A stretch of DNA of 64,000 nucleotides from NCBI GenBank assembly GCA_021464415.1, contig CM038469.1, positions 4,380,501 to 4,444,500 of the forward strand, in the 5' to 3' direction. Numbering within the stretch: the stretch's first letter is position 1; the number at the start of each line of letters is the position of its first letter. The stretch comes from Lonicera japonica (Eukaryota > Streptophyta > Magnoliopsida > Dipsacales > Caprifoliaceae). The position numbers and the translations under genes are program-made. The notes beneath the pieces are model-generated. The model was not told the origin of the DNA and searched no databases. It saw only the letters and a program-made list of their open reading frames with translations. Shown one piece after another: positions 1-12,084 of the stretch.

Positions 1-1913
1 AAGGCATGATCGGTGGTAAGTATGATCTTGTGAATTGTCTGGTGCGAAAAATAATCTGAGTGTGGAGAAGAATTGGGAGAAAGAAGTCAGAGATTTAACC
101 GAAAAATTAATATTTTGCCATCAGTTGCATAATTCTCGAAAAATTGTGACTCGACAGAAAATTAAAATCGAAAACCACTTTTTGGTGATTAGCGAAAACA
201 GACCGACAGCAACAACTTGAGAACCCCGTGGATAGGTTTAGGGTAGGAATATGAATTCCCGGGGTGCCCTTATAACCTTCTGATTTTAAAAATTAATTTT
301 TTGAAAAAAAAATCATTTTGGAAAATGACTCGGTTTATGGAAAAAAAATTTGGAAAACACTTTTTGAAAATTGGGAAGTTCTCTGCTCTTAGAGTTGTTT
401 TTCATGGAAATAGTGACAGGGAAATTCTCACTAACGGGTTTTAGTGAAGGATTTCTACGAACGGGGTTGGACAGCCTCCGGCCATACTTGCCAAACCAAG
501 AGTTGGTATATATGACAAGGTCTTTTGTTCACTAATCTCACGACCGACGGTCAAGAAAACATGCAGAAATTCGTGTGTACTAGGCTGACACATCCTATAT
601 GCAAGCGTGGTTGAAAGTGGTAAGGTTTAAGGCTCCCTCCTATTTGGCTAGGTCTTGCTATATACCCCAAGGGCGAGTACGTGCAAGGACCTTTTGATAT
701 ACATTCTGGGTACGTGAGTGTTCTCGTCACTCGATATACCTCAGTTTGGTACTTGACCAAGGAGAGTGGCCCCATGCGCTTTTGGCTAGTGTAGACCCGC
801 AAGTCCACGGCCTAGTCACGACTTTGGTCCCGAGGTTAATAGGGTAAATTCACACTCACGATAATGCATGATGATAGTGGGTGCGTGCAAAATAACAAAT
901 ATGGGGGTACATTATGATGAACGCTTTAGGATTTGTTCGAGTACTTTCAATTTTTATTTATGAAAAGATTTTCCTCAAACAATTATTACAAATAAAAAGG
1001 GAATTAGGGTATCCACCTAAATCGCATCTACGTTATCCTAAGACTAAGACAAAAAAAAAAAACATGCTGAATTTTGGTACTTGTTGTAGACAAGGTCCCT
1101 TGTTTGCACGACAAGTCAGGTTCTAACCGTTGGATCATGCTGAATTTTGGATATGTATTTCCAATATAAGTCTTTTACACCCTGTACAAATTTGAAGATG
1201 ATCGGAGTTCGGGAAGGACTCGGTCTCCTTGGCTTGGTACAAAGAGTTTGTTCCCGCATAGGAAACGTACTTGCGTACAACAACCTTGACAACTGAACTT
1301 ACAACCGTTGGATTATGCTGATTTTTTGATATGTTTTCCCTCCAAATGTTCTCTAACTTGTGTCCAAATTTTAGGTCGATCAGATTTCGGTAAGGCCACT
1401 ATTTATTTTAATTTTCTACGAAGGACATTTCAACTGGAATTGCACGGTAGACAAATTGATTCTTGAGGATCCCATGTCCAACAAAGCTGAAATTTTAATA
1501 TGATTTTCCCCACAATAAGGCCTATCCACTTACCAAACTTCAAACCATTTTAACTTCGAGAAGACCTCCATTTGACCACCCGAAATAAACTCGCGATTTT
1601 CTGAATTTTCGGAGATCCGACTATCTGATTTAGCTGATTTTCGAGTATGTTACTCCTTTTGATAATTTCCAACAACTCTCAAAGTTTGAGGATGATCCAA
1701 ATGCGTGACTCTCCTTTCACAAGTTTCCAGGAGTTTTGACGGTTTTCGATTCCGACAATTTTCGATAATTCTGTGACTCCTTATCCGGGGTCCTTTCGGC
1801 TTTCTTCTTTGACCTATATCACATGAACAAAATACATGTGCATCTAGGAATGCTCGTGCGTGCATGCATGTTTATTTCTTTGAAAATTAGGATTCTTACG
1901 GGGGTCGCAAAAT
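1..1913. repeat. Old LTR-like sequence, family unknown
   Basis: No gene is supported. The right edge, at 1888-1913, reads like an LTR terminus (a run of G, a GTCGC motif, then TTCACA; on the minus strand it starts TGTGAACACC). Inside, four degenerate repeats of about 170-180 bp begin near 1127, 1307, 1460 and 1620. The family was not identified, and the left edge is outside the window or not recognisable. Confidence 0.4.
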
Positions 1914-2029
1914 GAGGTGTTCACAATCTGTATACCCAAACCATATGAATTCTCAAAGTATATAACTCATCGGGCTAGCCGTGGCTTCCCAGAAAACACA
2001 TATACACCAAAAATAAATTGTATCAGAGC

Positions 2030-3997
2030 TTCTATTTCGTCCCTGATCCTGCCCCTTCTTTGTCATCATTGGACTCGGGAGTACCTATAAAGATTTAAAG
2101 AAAATAGGGGTGAGCTATTTGCTCAGTAGGGGGGATGAAGGGCATATGTTCAAAAATAGGTTTATAAACATATCTTTCAAACCACGTATAATTCCATAAT
2201 ATCAACAAGAACCATGTTCATCAATTTACTATGCATGAACTTGCTAATGCAGTTTACCTCCCGTGTCAACCGATTACCATACAATAGAGAGCCTAAGCTG
2301 TTGGTATATTCCAATGCCACCGAGACGTTGGATCATCAAGCTAATACCCTGGGATCAATTGTCCCGATCCCATATGAATTTAGATAGCAATAGTCCTGGG
2401 ATCAATCATCATGATCCCATATAAACATCGATACATAACAACAAAACTATAGCGCTTTGCCAATTTGCCTAGGTTCTCAGGCTCCACACTGGTGACTTAT
2501 AGGCGGCCAAACATTACTCCTCAATGGGTTTAGGGCTTTTCAACCCAAGGGCACCGGGCCCTGCTTATTTTTTCCATCCCAGCAAGCACTATTCCATCGA
2601 TACAAGATATCCATTTTTGAGGAATACAAGCTCCCCGAACCAATACAAGAAGATAGAAGCCTTTCAAGAGATAGCCGATTAAATCATAAGCCACAATTGC
2701 ATTCAAGAACTTGCTGTAAATTCTCTGGGCCTCCGGTTGACACACTATGGATGTAGATTATGCAAATTATGCCATTTACTAACCATATGGGACAGTTTAT
2801 GCCATTCACAATCAACCAAATTCCACTTTATATCCTTTGGTGAGTATAATTCCACCAACAATCTATTATTAACAACAAATATTATTCACACAACCAAAGG
2901 ATATCTCATATAGTTTGGATAACACCTTAAAGCAAGTGTGGATGGCATACTTTATCTCGAATCATACCTTTATATCTTCATCAATCATACAAATATCAAA
3001 ATTTCACTAATTTTCAAATACACAGCAAACCTAAGTCAAAAGCGATCAATACTGAGGAATAAAAGAAAATCATTAAGTTTTAAAAGCATGAAAACCCCTA
3101 CCTCTACTTATCAACGAGAAAGAAAAAGAAAATATGAAGATTCAAGCCTTATTCGAAGAAATCCCAGCGAGGAAGATGGTGAATAGTGACCAGGAAGACG
3201 ATTCAGAGGATTTGGAGCTTTTATTTTGAATTGATGTTGAAGAATGAGTGAGAATCCTTCAAAAAACCACCTCTATCTCTCTCTAGAGCCTTCTAGTTGA
3301 TAGGAGTGAGTATGGGTCGAATTTGGTGTGTTAAGGTGATAAATGGTGAGAAAATAGGGCTAAAACTCTAGAAAATTCGACACCCAGGGCTCCAAGATTG
3401 ATATTGAACCTCCCAAGATCGATCTTGGGAGCTCTCAGCCAAAGATTATGACACACAGGGCTCCAAGATCGATCTTGCGAGCTCTCAGCTAAAACTTACT
3501 TCACAACATTGGCCACTGTTGATATTTTGGTCATAACTTCTTACTTGAAACTCGGATTGGGGTGATCTTTATGTCCACGGAAAGGTAATTCAAACATATC
3601 CAACTTATTAAGAGGAAGTTTTTCCAAATTATAGATAGATTATTCCCAAAAATTTGACGAAGACAACGTTCTGCCAAAGCATTATCGAATGACCAGAATT
3701 TAACGATTAGCCTACTTTGCGCCCTGTTTTAACCCACAAGTAATAAGAATTAGCTTTCGGTCAAAACACACAAGTTGTAGAATGATACAAATACTAGTAT
3801 AATCCCAAATGAAATCTTAATCACATAAGTAACGAAGAAATTACGATAACTCAAAGTTAGCTAGAATTCATAAATCGCGAAGAACCAAAACTTCTTATTT
3901 ACCAACCGAAATTGATTCGGGCCACCCGAATCATAAATGATCATTCACATATGTATAAAAGGAGCTAATATAACATAATTAAATATAGGATGTTACA
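2030..3997 (-). repeat. LTR-D: long chromovirus-like LTR in Athila-like gag-pro
   Basis: The minus strand starts TGTAACATCC at 3997 and is homologous to LTR-A and LTR-C. Shared landmarks are the palindromic ATTCGGG/CCCGAAT box near 3913-3930, the promoter palindromes at 3410-3477 and the conserved stretch near 2070-2130. It interrupts the Athila-like gag-pro frame exactly at 3998. The left border is uncertain, so the start given is approximate, and this copy is shorter in the middle than LTR-C. Confidence 0.6.
3410..3431. promoter_or_regulatory. 22-bp perfect palindrome in LTR-D
   Basis: The 20-base core is TCCCAAGATCGATCTTGGGA, with one more complementary base on each side. A second copy, CAAGATCGATCTTG, lies at 3464-3477. 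Confidence 0.7.
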
Positions 3998-5561
3998 GTT
4001 TATCTCAACTTGCTTAAACACCTCTAAGATTTCTTTGAATTGGGTGTCCTTCTTATTATCTTTTAGCCTATGAGGAAATAGGGCTTTAAGAACAAAGGTC
4101 TTACTCGAGGGATCTTCACTTGCTTTCTTGATAGAATGATTTTGGTTCACAACTATAGGTTTATGCACAACCTCAATGGGAATCAGATATTTTTCTTCAT
4201 TTTCTTCCTCCTCGCTTTCTGGCATTCTCATTTTATTGTCAATTACCTTTCCCGACCTAAGTGTGGTAATGATTTGAACTTTCCCATGTGTTGGTGCATT
4301 TGGTGGGTTAGGAGCGGTCTTACTTGAGGAAACACCTTTATGATTCAGAATTGGCTGACTTGGAAATTTAACATTTTCTCTCTCACCCAACTGACTCGCC
4401 AATTGACCCATTTGACTTTCTAACCTAATGATGGCTTAAGTGTTCATGAGGCCATTATTCCTAACTTCTTGTAAAAGCTGGCTTGAAGTCTGATTATTTT
4501 CAGTGGTCACTTGAATGAATTGCTTTAAAGTGTCTTCCAAAGATGAGAATTGTTATGGAGTGACATAGGGTGATGGAGTAGGTGGAGCAGGTTGAAATGG
4601 TGGATAAGAATTAATAGGAGGACAGAAACTATGAGGTGGCTGCTTTCATGGAATATTAGCTGGTGGGGCACCCATATTGGGTATGGGTTGAGTTTGTGTC
4701 CACGAAAGGTTCAAGTGATTTTTTCTAACCCGAATTGTATGTCTCTATGAATGAGCTGTTGAATTAATTATTATACTCATTCATCGCATTTACTTGCTGT
4801 GGCGTGAATTCAGACAATCCTACTATAGAGGGGAAAGTTTGCGACGTATGCATAGGGGTAACACAAACAGAGCATCTTTCAGCTTGAATTTGATTGACAT
4901 AATTGTTATTTAATAGCAAAGTTAACGCTTCAAGTTTCTTTGACAGACTATCTAACTTCCTTTTAGTCTCTACACTTTTAGATATCTTAAAGATGCTTTC
5001 TTTCTTGACTTCCTCCTTAACTTGAGTTAATGAATTTCTATAAGAAGAGAAATCCTATTGCTGAGAGCTCTCGAAAATATTCTCAAGGAAATTATAAGCT
5101 TCATTTTTTTGTGAGACTAAGGAAAGTACCACTGTTCATGGATTCAATCATATTTCGATTGGTTTGAGTTAACCCATTGTAAAATAATTGGACTAGTCTC
5201 CATGTTTCAAAACCATGGTGGTGACATCTCAGAAGTAGGTCCTTAAATCTTTCCCAAGATTCGTAGAATTCTTCATGATCCTCTTGACAAAAATTGGATA
5301 TCTACCTTCGAAGTTCATTTGTCTTTGATTTGGGAAAAAAATTAGTAAGAAATTTGGAAACCAATGTCTCCCAACCGGTGATGGACCTAGACGGTAATGA
5401 ATTGAGCCAAGCTTTTGCTTTCTTTTTCAGGGAGAAAAGAAATAAACGTAGACGAACTGACTCATTAGAAAAATTTAGAAACTTGAAAGTTGCGCAAATT
5501 TTTAGAAAATCCTTAATATGGAGGTAAGGATCTTATTGATCAATTCCATGAAAATTAGGAA
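3998..5561 (-). pseudogene. Athila-like Ty3/gypsy gag-pro remnant (C-terminal part)
   Basis: Read on the minus strand, the conserved gag segments appear in order: the stretch rich in RSIT..W, the WERFKDL...CHHHGFETWRLVQ region, the NRNMIES motif, then the Gag-protease joint with ITTLRSGKV (about 4280-4240). Many stops and frameshifts break it. The gag N-terminus lies at 8522-8654, on the other side of LTR-A. The protease-side end is cut by LTR-D. No pol domain of this element is visible further left. Confidence 0.8.
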
Positions 5562-6160
5562 TGTAACGTCTCATATTTCGTTTCCGAGCCAATTCTCATC
5601 TTCAGCCCGGTTAAGGCTTTATTACCGATTAGATCGTGAACATTGGGTTCCGAGCCTCTTATATTTGAACCAATACCTCTAGCATGTCATATTAGGCATA
5701 TTAAGTTTGTGAGATCAATCGTTTCATTATTCGGGTGGCCCGAATTGAAAACGGGAAGTGAATCACGTATTTTGAACTTTTCTAAAAAGTTGAATTTTAG
5801 CCAACTTTGAGAGGCCATAACTTTTTCATCCGAGGTCCAAATGACTCCCCGTTTAAGGCCACGTCTTCATCTCAATACCCTCTACAACTTTCGTGTTTCG
5901 ACAAAAATCCAAATCACAGTCCTCGGTGGTCAAATCAGCTTCAGAAGTAGGCCTATTTCTAAAATATGGTTGTTCAAAACACTTCGGCAGAGTGCTATTT
6001 TTGGTGGATTTCTGGGAATGATCCATTCAGAATTTGAGGAACCTTCCTTTTAGGAAGTTGTAGACCTTTGAATTTTCTTTCCGTGGACATAAAGATTACC
6101 TCAATCGGAGTTCCGAGCAATAATTTATGGCCAAAATACTAACAGTGCACCATATTTTAC

Positions 6161-6197
6161 CCATTAGTCAACTAATGGAATTGATCAGTCGACTGAA
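6161..6197. promoter_or_regulatory. Two palindromes before the LTR-A TATA box
   Basis: CCATTAGTCAACTAATGG (one central mismatch) at 6162-6178 or so, then TCAGTCGACTGA (perfect) at 6185-6196. The TATA box follows at 6215. Confidence 0.65.
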
Positions 6198-6214
6198 GGG
6201 GTCCTGAGCCCGAT

Positions 6215-6220
6215 TATAAA
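6215..6220 (+). promoter_or_regulatory. TATA box of LTR-A
   Basis: TATAAA follows two palindromes at 6161-6197, about 20 bp away. Downstream sequence rich in AACCCTAACC resembles plant leaders. Inferred as the retroelement promoter. Confidence 0.5.
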
Positions 6221-7390
6221 GCCAAAATAGAGCTCATTTCGTCCATAACATAAACCCTAACCTAGAAAGCTCCAAGGGGGCGATTAGGGGGCTATGTGGG
6301 GAGATTTTTAGAGGGTTTGATCACCCCTACATGTAATTTATCATTTGAATCATCACCATCATCATTTTCCTCCTTAATTCCTTTCCTCCATTAATGAAGG
6401 TTTCAAAGCTCAATTTTGGGGATTTCGCAATTGCTCGGACCACGGCTTGATTCAGCGCTTGAAGGCTTCGATTGTCGGCCTAACTAAGGTGGGAACAATA
6501 GTATTAAAGTTTGTTTTCAAAAACTATGCTTTCAATCACCATTTTTATACAAATTAGGGGTTTTTCTATGCGAAACGAATTTCTATGCATTCATGGGTTT
6601 TGGGTATGAGATTTATGATTATAATTGTTGGTTATCACTTATTATTGTTAGTATTTCATGATTTCATAAGAACATCTCACATTTAGTTGATTATCACAAA
6701 CCCTTGTTACTAGTCGCTAGCGCGCGAGTGCGTATAAGCTATTTGGGTAACATAAAACTTTGATACGCGCTAGATATGGGGTGATATCCATAAGATGAGC
6801 TATATTATGTCTTAAAAGGATATATACAACCCTTATACACATTGTTAGGATACATGTATATACAAATATATAATTGTGGGTTTGATGTGTGGTTAAATGC
6901 ATACATGGGGGTTGGGTTGTTACTTAGTGCTATGTATATATTTATACCATATATGTGATTGGTTGGTTGGGTGTATAATTGGCGTAAAGCCTATATGGGC
7001 GAGTACGATATTAATAAAGATATATATATATATATATAAAGCGAGGTGTGTGGAGTGAGTTTTGGTTAATTCCCCTTATGTATGTAATATTAGTGTGGTG
7101 CTTAAGCCACTAATTAATTGTCGAGGACTTGACATGAAAACCACTAGTATGTATCTATACCGGACATATCTTTGAACTAGTTATGTACTGAAACCAAATG
7201 GTAGTTGGTTGATATTGCTTATAAATTTTTATATGCATATACAAGATGAGATGTATATATATACACAACATATGCATATACATGTGATGCACACCTCTAT
7301 GAGTATTATTTTAAGAATGTTTTTCCTATGAATGTTTTAGATTTAATCATGCACTAGTGGTCAATGGGGTTGACCTAGCCCTGGCAGCTA

Positions 7391-7560
7391 CATACTCCGG
7401 TCCTTGTAGAGGAACCCCGCTTTGAAAGCGGCACACTCTATGGTCCGTAGGGGGACCCCGCGATGCGGCATACCCTACACCATCTAGGTGGTCCACGGGG
7501 GGACCCAGCCTTGGGGGTTGCATACCCTAGCCTTGGGGGCTTAGATCCGGATCGCAGTGC
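7391..7560 (+). repeat. GC-rich triple tandem repeat with hairpins (LTR-A)
   Basis: Three degenerate units of about 45 bp, each starting GGTCC, then GGGACC, then a GCGGCATACCCTA-like segment. Each can fold on the complementary GGTCC and GGACC arms. The same block is conserved in LTR-B at about 18092-18250. It stands out in very AT-rich surroundings. Confidence 0.75.
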
Positions 7561-8521
7561 ACTGTTGAGTAAACCCTATATGTTAGATGATTGGATACTA
7601 GATGAGCAATTGGAATGAGATTAGTGCCTACGTCTGTTTTACGACTATACTCTCTTGTGGTCTTTCTTAATATGATATACTTCCTTATTTTAGTTTATCA
7701 TATTTGGGAGATGTATATTCCTTGTTTTTACGATTACGAATATCTGGCCGTACTTTTGAATATATGTTTTCTCTTATTTTCAAGGATGAGAGAGCACTTG
7801 GTACGCATTGCATGAAAAATAGTTTTCTTTGCATAAAGATATATATATATATATATCTATAAATATCTATAATGAGTTATAGGAATGACATATATATAAA
7901 TATATATATATATACGCATGATCATAACAAAACTATTTTCATTATGATGCATCGCAGGTATGGTTTTAGAAATTATTTTGTATACTAAAACTTTATAGTG
8001 TCCACCGAGCCCGTGTTTGGCTCATTCTCATTTTTCAACAGTTTTGCAAGTACTTCTTTGGGATGATGCGAGTATGGATTAGAACCTCTGATGACCATGA
8101 ACCGTCGTAGTCGTTCAAGAACAACTTGTAACTTAGGAATTATATATTTATTTATTACCATTAGAACTGTTTGTATTATTAAATTGTATTCATTTCAAGT
8201 CATATGATTTGTAAAGGCCTTTTATTAAAATTGGGACCTCGTTGGAGGAATTGCCTTGTATTGGTTTATTGATTTTCATTTGACTTAAAGATGTGGAGTT
8301 AAAGTTTTAGATAAACTTTATTTTCATATTTACAAGTTCGGATTTGTTAAACTTACGAACTCCACATACCGAATTTTTTTCTAAAAAGTGCGGCCTTATT
8401 TGAAATTTCAATGATATCAGTTATAAGTTATGCATTCCAACCCACCGTCGCACACGGCACCGTGATTAACTAGGTCCCGGAGGTCCAAGCCTCATAACGG
8501 GATTCAGGGCGTCACAAGAAA

Positions 8522-8654
8522 GGAGTTGCATCACTTGCGGTTTAAGCTCGAAGTGGTTTGTAATGGTGGGAGGTAAAACGATGCATGATGGTGGGTTGGC
8601 CTTCAAAGTTTTCGCCTCTTCTTGTTCTTCAGCCATTATTCCTTCCTCAAACAA
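8522..8654 (-). pseudogene. Athila-like gag N-terminus, interrupted by LTR-A
   Basis: The minus strand encodes the typical start of this gag type: an acidic leader, then PPSCIVLPP, then HFELKPQVMQLL. The preferred ATG is at 8636, with an upstream in-frame ATG at 8654. The frame runs into LTR-A at 8516 and continues in the remnant at 5556 and below. It is homologous to the gag start at 36593. Confidence 0.85.
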
Positions 8655-8829
8655 AGGATTGAGTTATAAGTTCTCTATCATATTCAATCTCTTAACATCA
8701 CGCTTCCAAACAATGCTCATGCACTACTCTACTCCTAAGGTTTATTTTTAATTTTTTTAAAATATTTTTAAGGGAAATAGTAGAAGGAAAAAATATAAAT
8801 TAGTGAGATGGTGGGGAAACGAATTTTCA

Positions 8830-8847
8830 AGTCCCACAACGGCGCCA
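8830..8847 (-). other. Primer binding site (tRNA-Asp type)
   Basis: The minus strand reads TGGCGCCGTTGTGGGACT, seven bases inside the LTR. It matches the complement of the plant tRNA-Asp 3' end at most positions. This primer is typical of Athila-type elements. Confidence 0.75.
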
Positions 8848-8853
8848 AAAACT

Positions 8854-10346
8854 TGTTGTGAATGTTTTCTATACTCGCAAGTGCACGAATTGGTTTTTAG
8901 TATAGCTTAGGCAAGTGCAAGATCGAACCCTAAGGACTTAACGGATGGAACGCACGTATCTTTCTCACTAACTCCAATTAGTCCCTAATTTAGCTTAAAT
9001 TTTGAAAATGATGAATTATCAACTAAAATACGAATAAAATAATTAAAAAGAATACTAATAAAATAACCAATTAATAAAATACTAGGGTAGCTGATTTATA
9101 TATTTGATATCATGTTCCTAGTATTTATGCCCAATAAACTATATTCTCTGTCTCGCACTAATTTGGTCTCTCGGTTCTATTAGATGTAAAAAATATAATC
9201 AATTAAGCCCAATTAATTTTTAAAATCCAATTAATAATTCTTCCACACCCAAACATATGTATAAAATCAAAACACACCATATATCCGCTCTCAACAAATC
9301 ATAATGATAATCCAACTTTATATTCATCAATTAAAATAGGCATTCAATAGGAAGAATTATTTTTAATATTAAAGCATTAAATTGTAGAGTTAATTGGTAT
9401 AAATACGTGCAAGGGAATAAATTAAATATACTCATTATTAACTCTAAAAAATAATCTAGACTAGCATGCTTATAATTAAAACACAAAACATAATTAAATA
9501 ATGCATAAATAAATAAATTAAATAATTACTTGAATGCACGGAATATATTAAAGAAGAAAATAATGAAATCCAAATTGATGTAACTAAATAAAAATATATG
9601 TTTTGTGCTCTCGGCAGCAAGGAGAAAAAATAAATAAATAAAAAGTTATCTCATACTTCTGCACACTTATCACAAAAAAAAAAAAAAAAAAAAAAAACAC
9701 CCACAACCGCCGTGCTTTATCGAAAAGGAAGAAATAAAGAAAGAAGGGAAAAAAATAAAATAAAAGTTGATGTGTGATTGTCATCTTTTTGCTTCTCCTT
9801 TGGCAGCTATTTATAATTGCTGATGATGATTCTAATATTAAAGCTTTAATTGGCTAAATGAGCTTGCTGGGCTTCTGTTGCTTTTCATTGATTGCTGTAG
9901 CTTCTTTATGGGCTTGGGCTTGGCTATTAAATTGAACAGGCTGTTGGTAGTAGGGCTGGGCAAGTGGATTGCAAGTGAGCTGGATTAATTAAGTGGGCTT
10001 GCTATTTTAATTAGCTCACTGGAATTAATTTTTTCAGTGCACTGATCGTAATTCGACTATAACTTCGCGCTTCGAACTCCAATTGACGTAAGGTTTTCTC
10101 CCACGCGTTGCTAACTCAAAGATTTAGAACTTTTGTCTACTGGAGTTTTCTTTAAATTCCGTACAGATTAGTGCCATAATTTTCTTGAATACAAGTGTTG
10201 CGCACAGTCAATATTTTCTTCATTCAAAAAAATCTCGATTTTACTCCAAACACCTGAAAAGCTCTAAAAACACAACAAATGTAATAATATATGCTCTCCA
10301 AAGTATATATTAATGAATTACAATGTACCAATTTCTTGGCACATCA
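8854..10346 (-). repeat. 5' LTR of the first Athila-like element (1493 bp)
   Basis: The minus strand starts TGATGTGCCAAGAAATTGG and ends TTCACAACA. The second Athila-like LTR at 34744-36079 has the same ends and is similar throughout. It is followed by the primer site. The upstream flank is a copia pol fragment. The 3' LTR of this element was not found in the window. Confidence 0.85.
9673..9697 (+). repeat. Poly(A) tract in an Athila-like LTR
   Basis: About 25 consecutive A on the plus strand (T in the element's sense). A simple repeat within the LTR. Confidence 0.8.
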
Positions 10347-10544
10347 GGTAAACATCCAATGATAACCAACAGCCTTCTTATCTTGTGGCAGGGGCCCAAG
10401 TTGCCATGTATTATTTTTCTGCAACTCTTCCATCGCTACTTCCATTGCCCTCCTCCACTTTGGATCATCCAAAGCATCCTGCACTTTGTAAGGAACTGAT
10501 ACAACATATATTTGATTCAGAAATAGCTCATATGACTTAGACAA
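10347..10544 (-). pseudogene. Ty1/copia reverse transcriptase N-terminal fragment
   Basis: The minus strand encodes the conserved entry to copia RT: a VPYKVQDALDDPKW segment, then the MEELQKNNTW segment, then LPQDKKAVG. It is cut at 10346 by the start of the Athila-like LTR, so the copia fragment was the target of that insertion. The rest of this pol is not found in the window. Confidence 0.85.
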
Positions 10545-10581
10545 TATGCTAGTGGATATGTGGTTTGCAATTGGATACTTT

Positions 10582-11970
10582 TGTTAGGCTTATATTTTTA
10601 ATTGACTTCATTTCGATGCCAAAAGTACTTTTTTGTTGTTATTGTTTAAGTTAAATTGAAGATTTAAAGATGTGACAATCAATGAAAGCTTGCCAAAATT
10701 ACCAGATACACCTTACATAATTCAGGAGTTAAGATAAGTTGGTCATATGGTTTGATTCAATAGATATGTGGGGGTTGAGCGTTAAAATCCAAATTAAAAG
10801 TCTTTTGAGTCAAACTTGTTTTTAAAATATCTTTATCGATTTTTGTCAAAATTTGAGAAGTTTTATTAACACAAATTAATAAGAAAACCTTATTTTTTTC
10901 ATGTCTCACATATTCCAAAAGTTACCTCTAAAATTTGGGTCAAATTGAAATCTAAAAAGATTTAATACGAAGAAATAATAGTAAAAAGAAAAAGAAATTA
11001 AAATAAAAGATTTAATTTAAATAATAAAAAAGGGGAAAGGAAAAAGAAAATGTAGATTAATTAAAAAGAAGAAGAAGTCAAGGATTCATTTTTTTTCAAA
11101 TCATGAGCACTTTTTTCAAAGCTAGCATGCCTTCTCACATCATGGTGAAGTATCAATGTGCATGTTGTTTAAAAAAGGAAGGCATCACATGAATTTAAGT
11201 ACCGAACTGGTCTGGGGCATATTTTTCTGGGCTCGTATTTTTATTGTAATTTTTTTTAATACTTTTAACCTACTCTAAAAAAAATTTGACTAAATACTTG
11301 GTTATAAATATAACTCACTATTTTGGGACAAAAATTCATGATTCTAAAGCGATTTTGAAGGCAAGAAATATCCAAACGCTAAAATTATTTTTTGAGACAC
11401 CCGCCGAGATTTTGTTAACAAACCATAAGAAATCCTATTGTTATTCAAATTTAAGAACTATGGTTTCAAACATACACGGTCCTGCGGGACTATCTTAGGT
11501 TGCAAATGGAGACGGGGTGATTGAAGTGGCTAACTTGCGGTAAGGGAAATCGCAGACAGGGGTGAAAGATTGTGATTAAGTGCGTAGAAGGAGGCAATGG
11601 ATAAACGGGAAAAGCAGGAAGCGCTAAGCAAAGACAGCTGCGGTTAGATTTTGCATTAAAGAGATTGACGAGACTGTTTCATAAATTGTGGAGAAACAAT
11701 TGTTGTAAGTCACTCAGTCTGTAATTCCGTTTTGATCATAGTTAATCAATGTTGGTTAGTCCCGATGATTAGTCCTACTCAAGTAGGGAAATCTTGTTAC
11801 TTCCTTGCATTATGGATTGTTTTGGTGTGATTGCTATAATACACAACACTTGTTTCGACAGTAAAATTGATTAGACCTAGGATTTTAATTCCACTTGTCA
11901 AATCTAAAATTATTTTTTATAAAATCTCTAAAATCAATTTAGGCAATATGATCCTTAAAATTTTTCTTCA
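10582..11970 (+). repeat. SIRE-type copia 5' LTR (1389 bp)
   Basis: Starts TGTTAGGCTTATATTT and ends TTCTTCA, with the 2-bp spacer AT and then the primer site TGGTATCAGAG at 11973-11983. It is homologous, in opposite orientation, to the sequence at about 13850-14961. A decayed gag follows. Confidence 0.75.
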
Positions 11971-11972
11971 AT

Positions 11973-11983
11973 TGGTATCAGAG
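11973..11983 (+). other. Primer binding site (initiator tRNA-Met)
   Basis: TGGTATCAGAG, 2 bp after the SIRE-type LTR. Complementary to the initiator tRNA-Met 3' end. Confidence 0.85.
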
Positions 11984-12084
11984 GATGTTCCCTTATTTTG
12001 CTAGGGCTTTGTATCTAGATTGATTTGCGTATATTTACTGCTTGATTTGTTTGCTTTGTTTTACTTGATTTGAATTGTTTTTCA

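Larger units (their letters stand above)
5562..8516 (+). repeat. LTR-A: 2955-bp solo LTR of a chromovirus-like family
   Basis: The unit starts TGTAACGTCTC and ends GGGCGTCACA. It lies inside the gag of the Athila-like element; removing it with one copy of the 5-bp target (AGGAA left, AGAAA right) rejoins the gag reading across the gap. It has no coding sequence and no terminal repeats of its own, which suggests a solo LTR. Inside are promoter palindromes (6161-6197), a TATA box at 6215-6220 and a GC-rich triple repeat at about 7391-7560. It is similar to LTR-B over most of its length. The assignment to a Tekay-type chromovirus rests on the TGTAAY.YC start and is an inference. Confidence 0.75.

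Noticed and set aside
35..220. 61-codon plus-strand frame at the left edge
   Set aside because: No known similarity and it lies in LTR-like repeat sequence.
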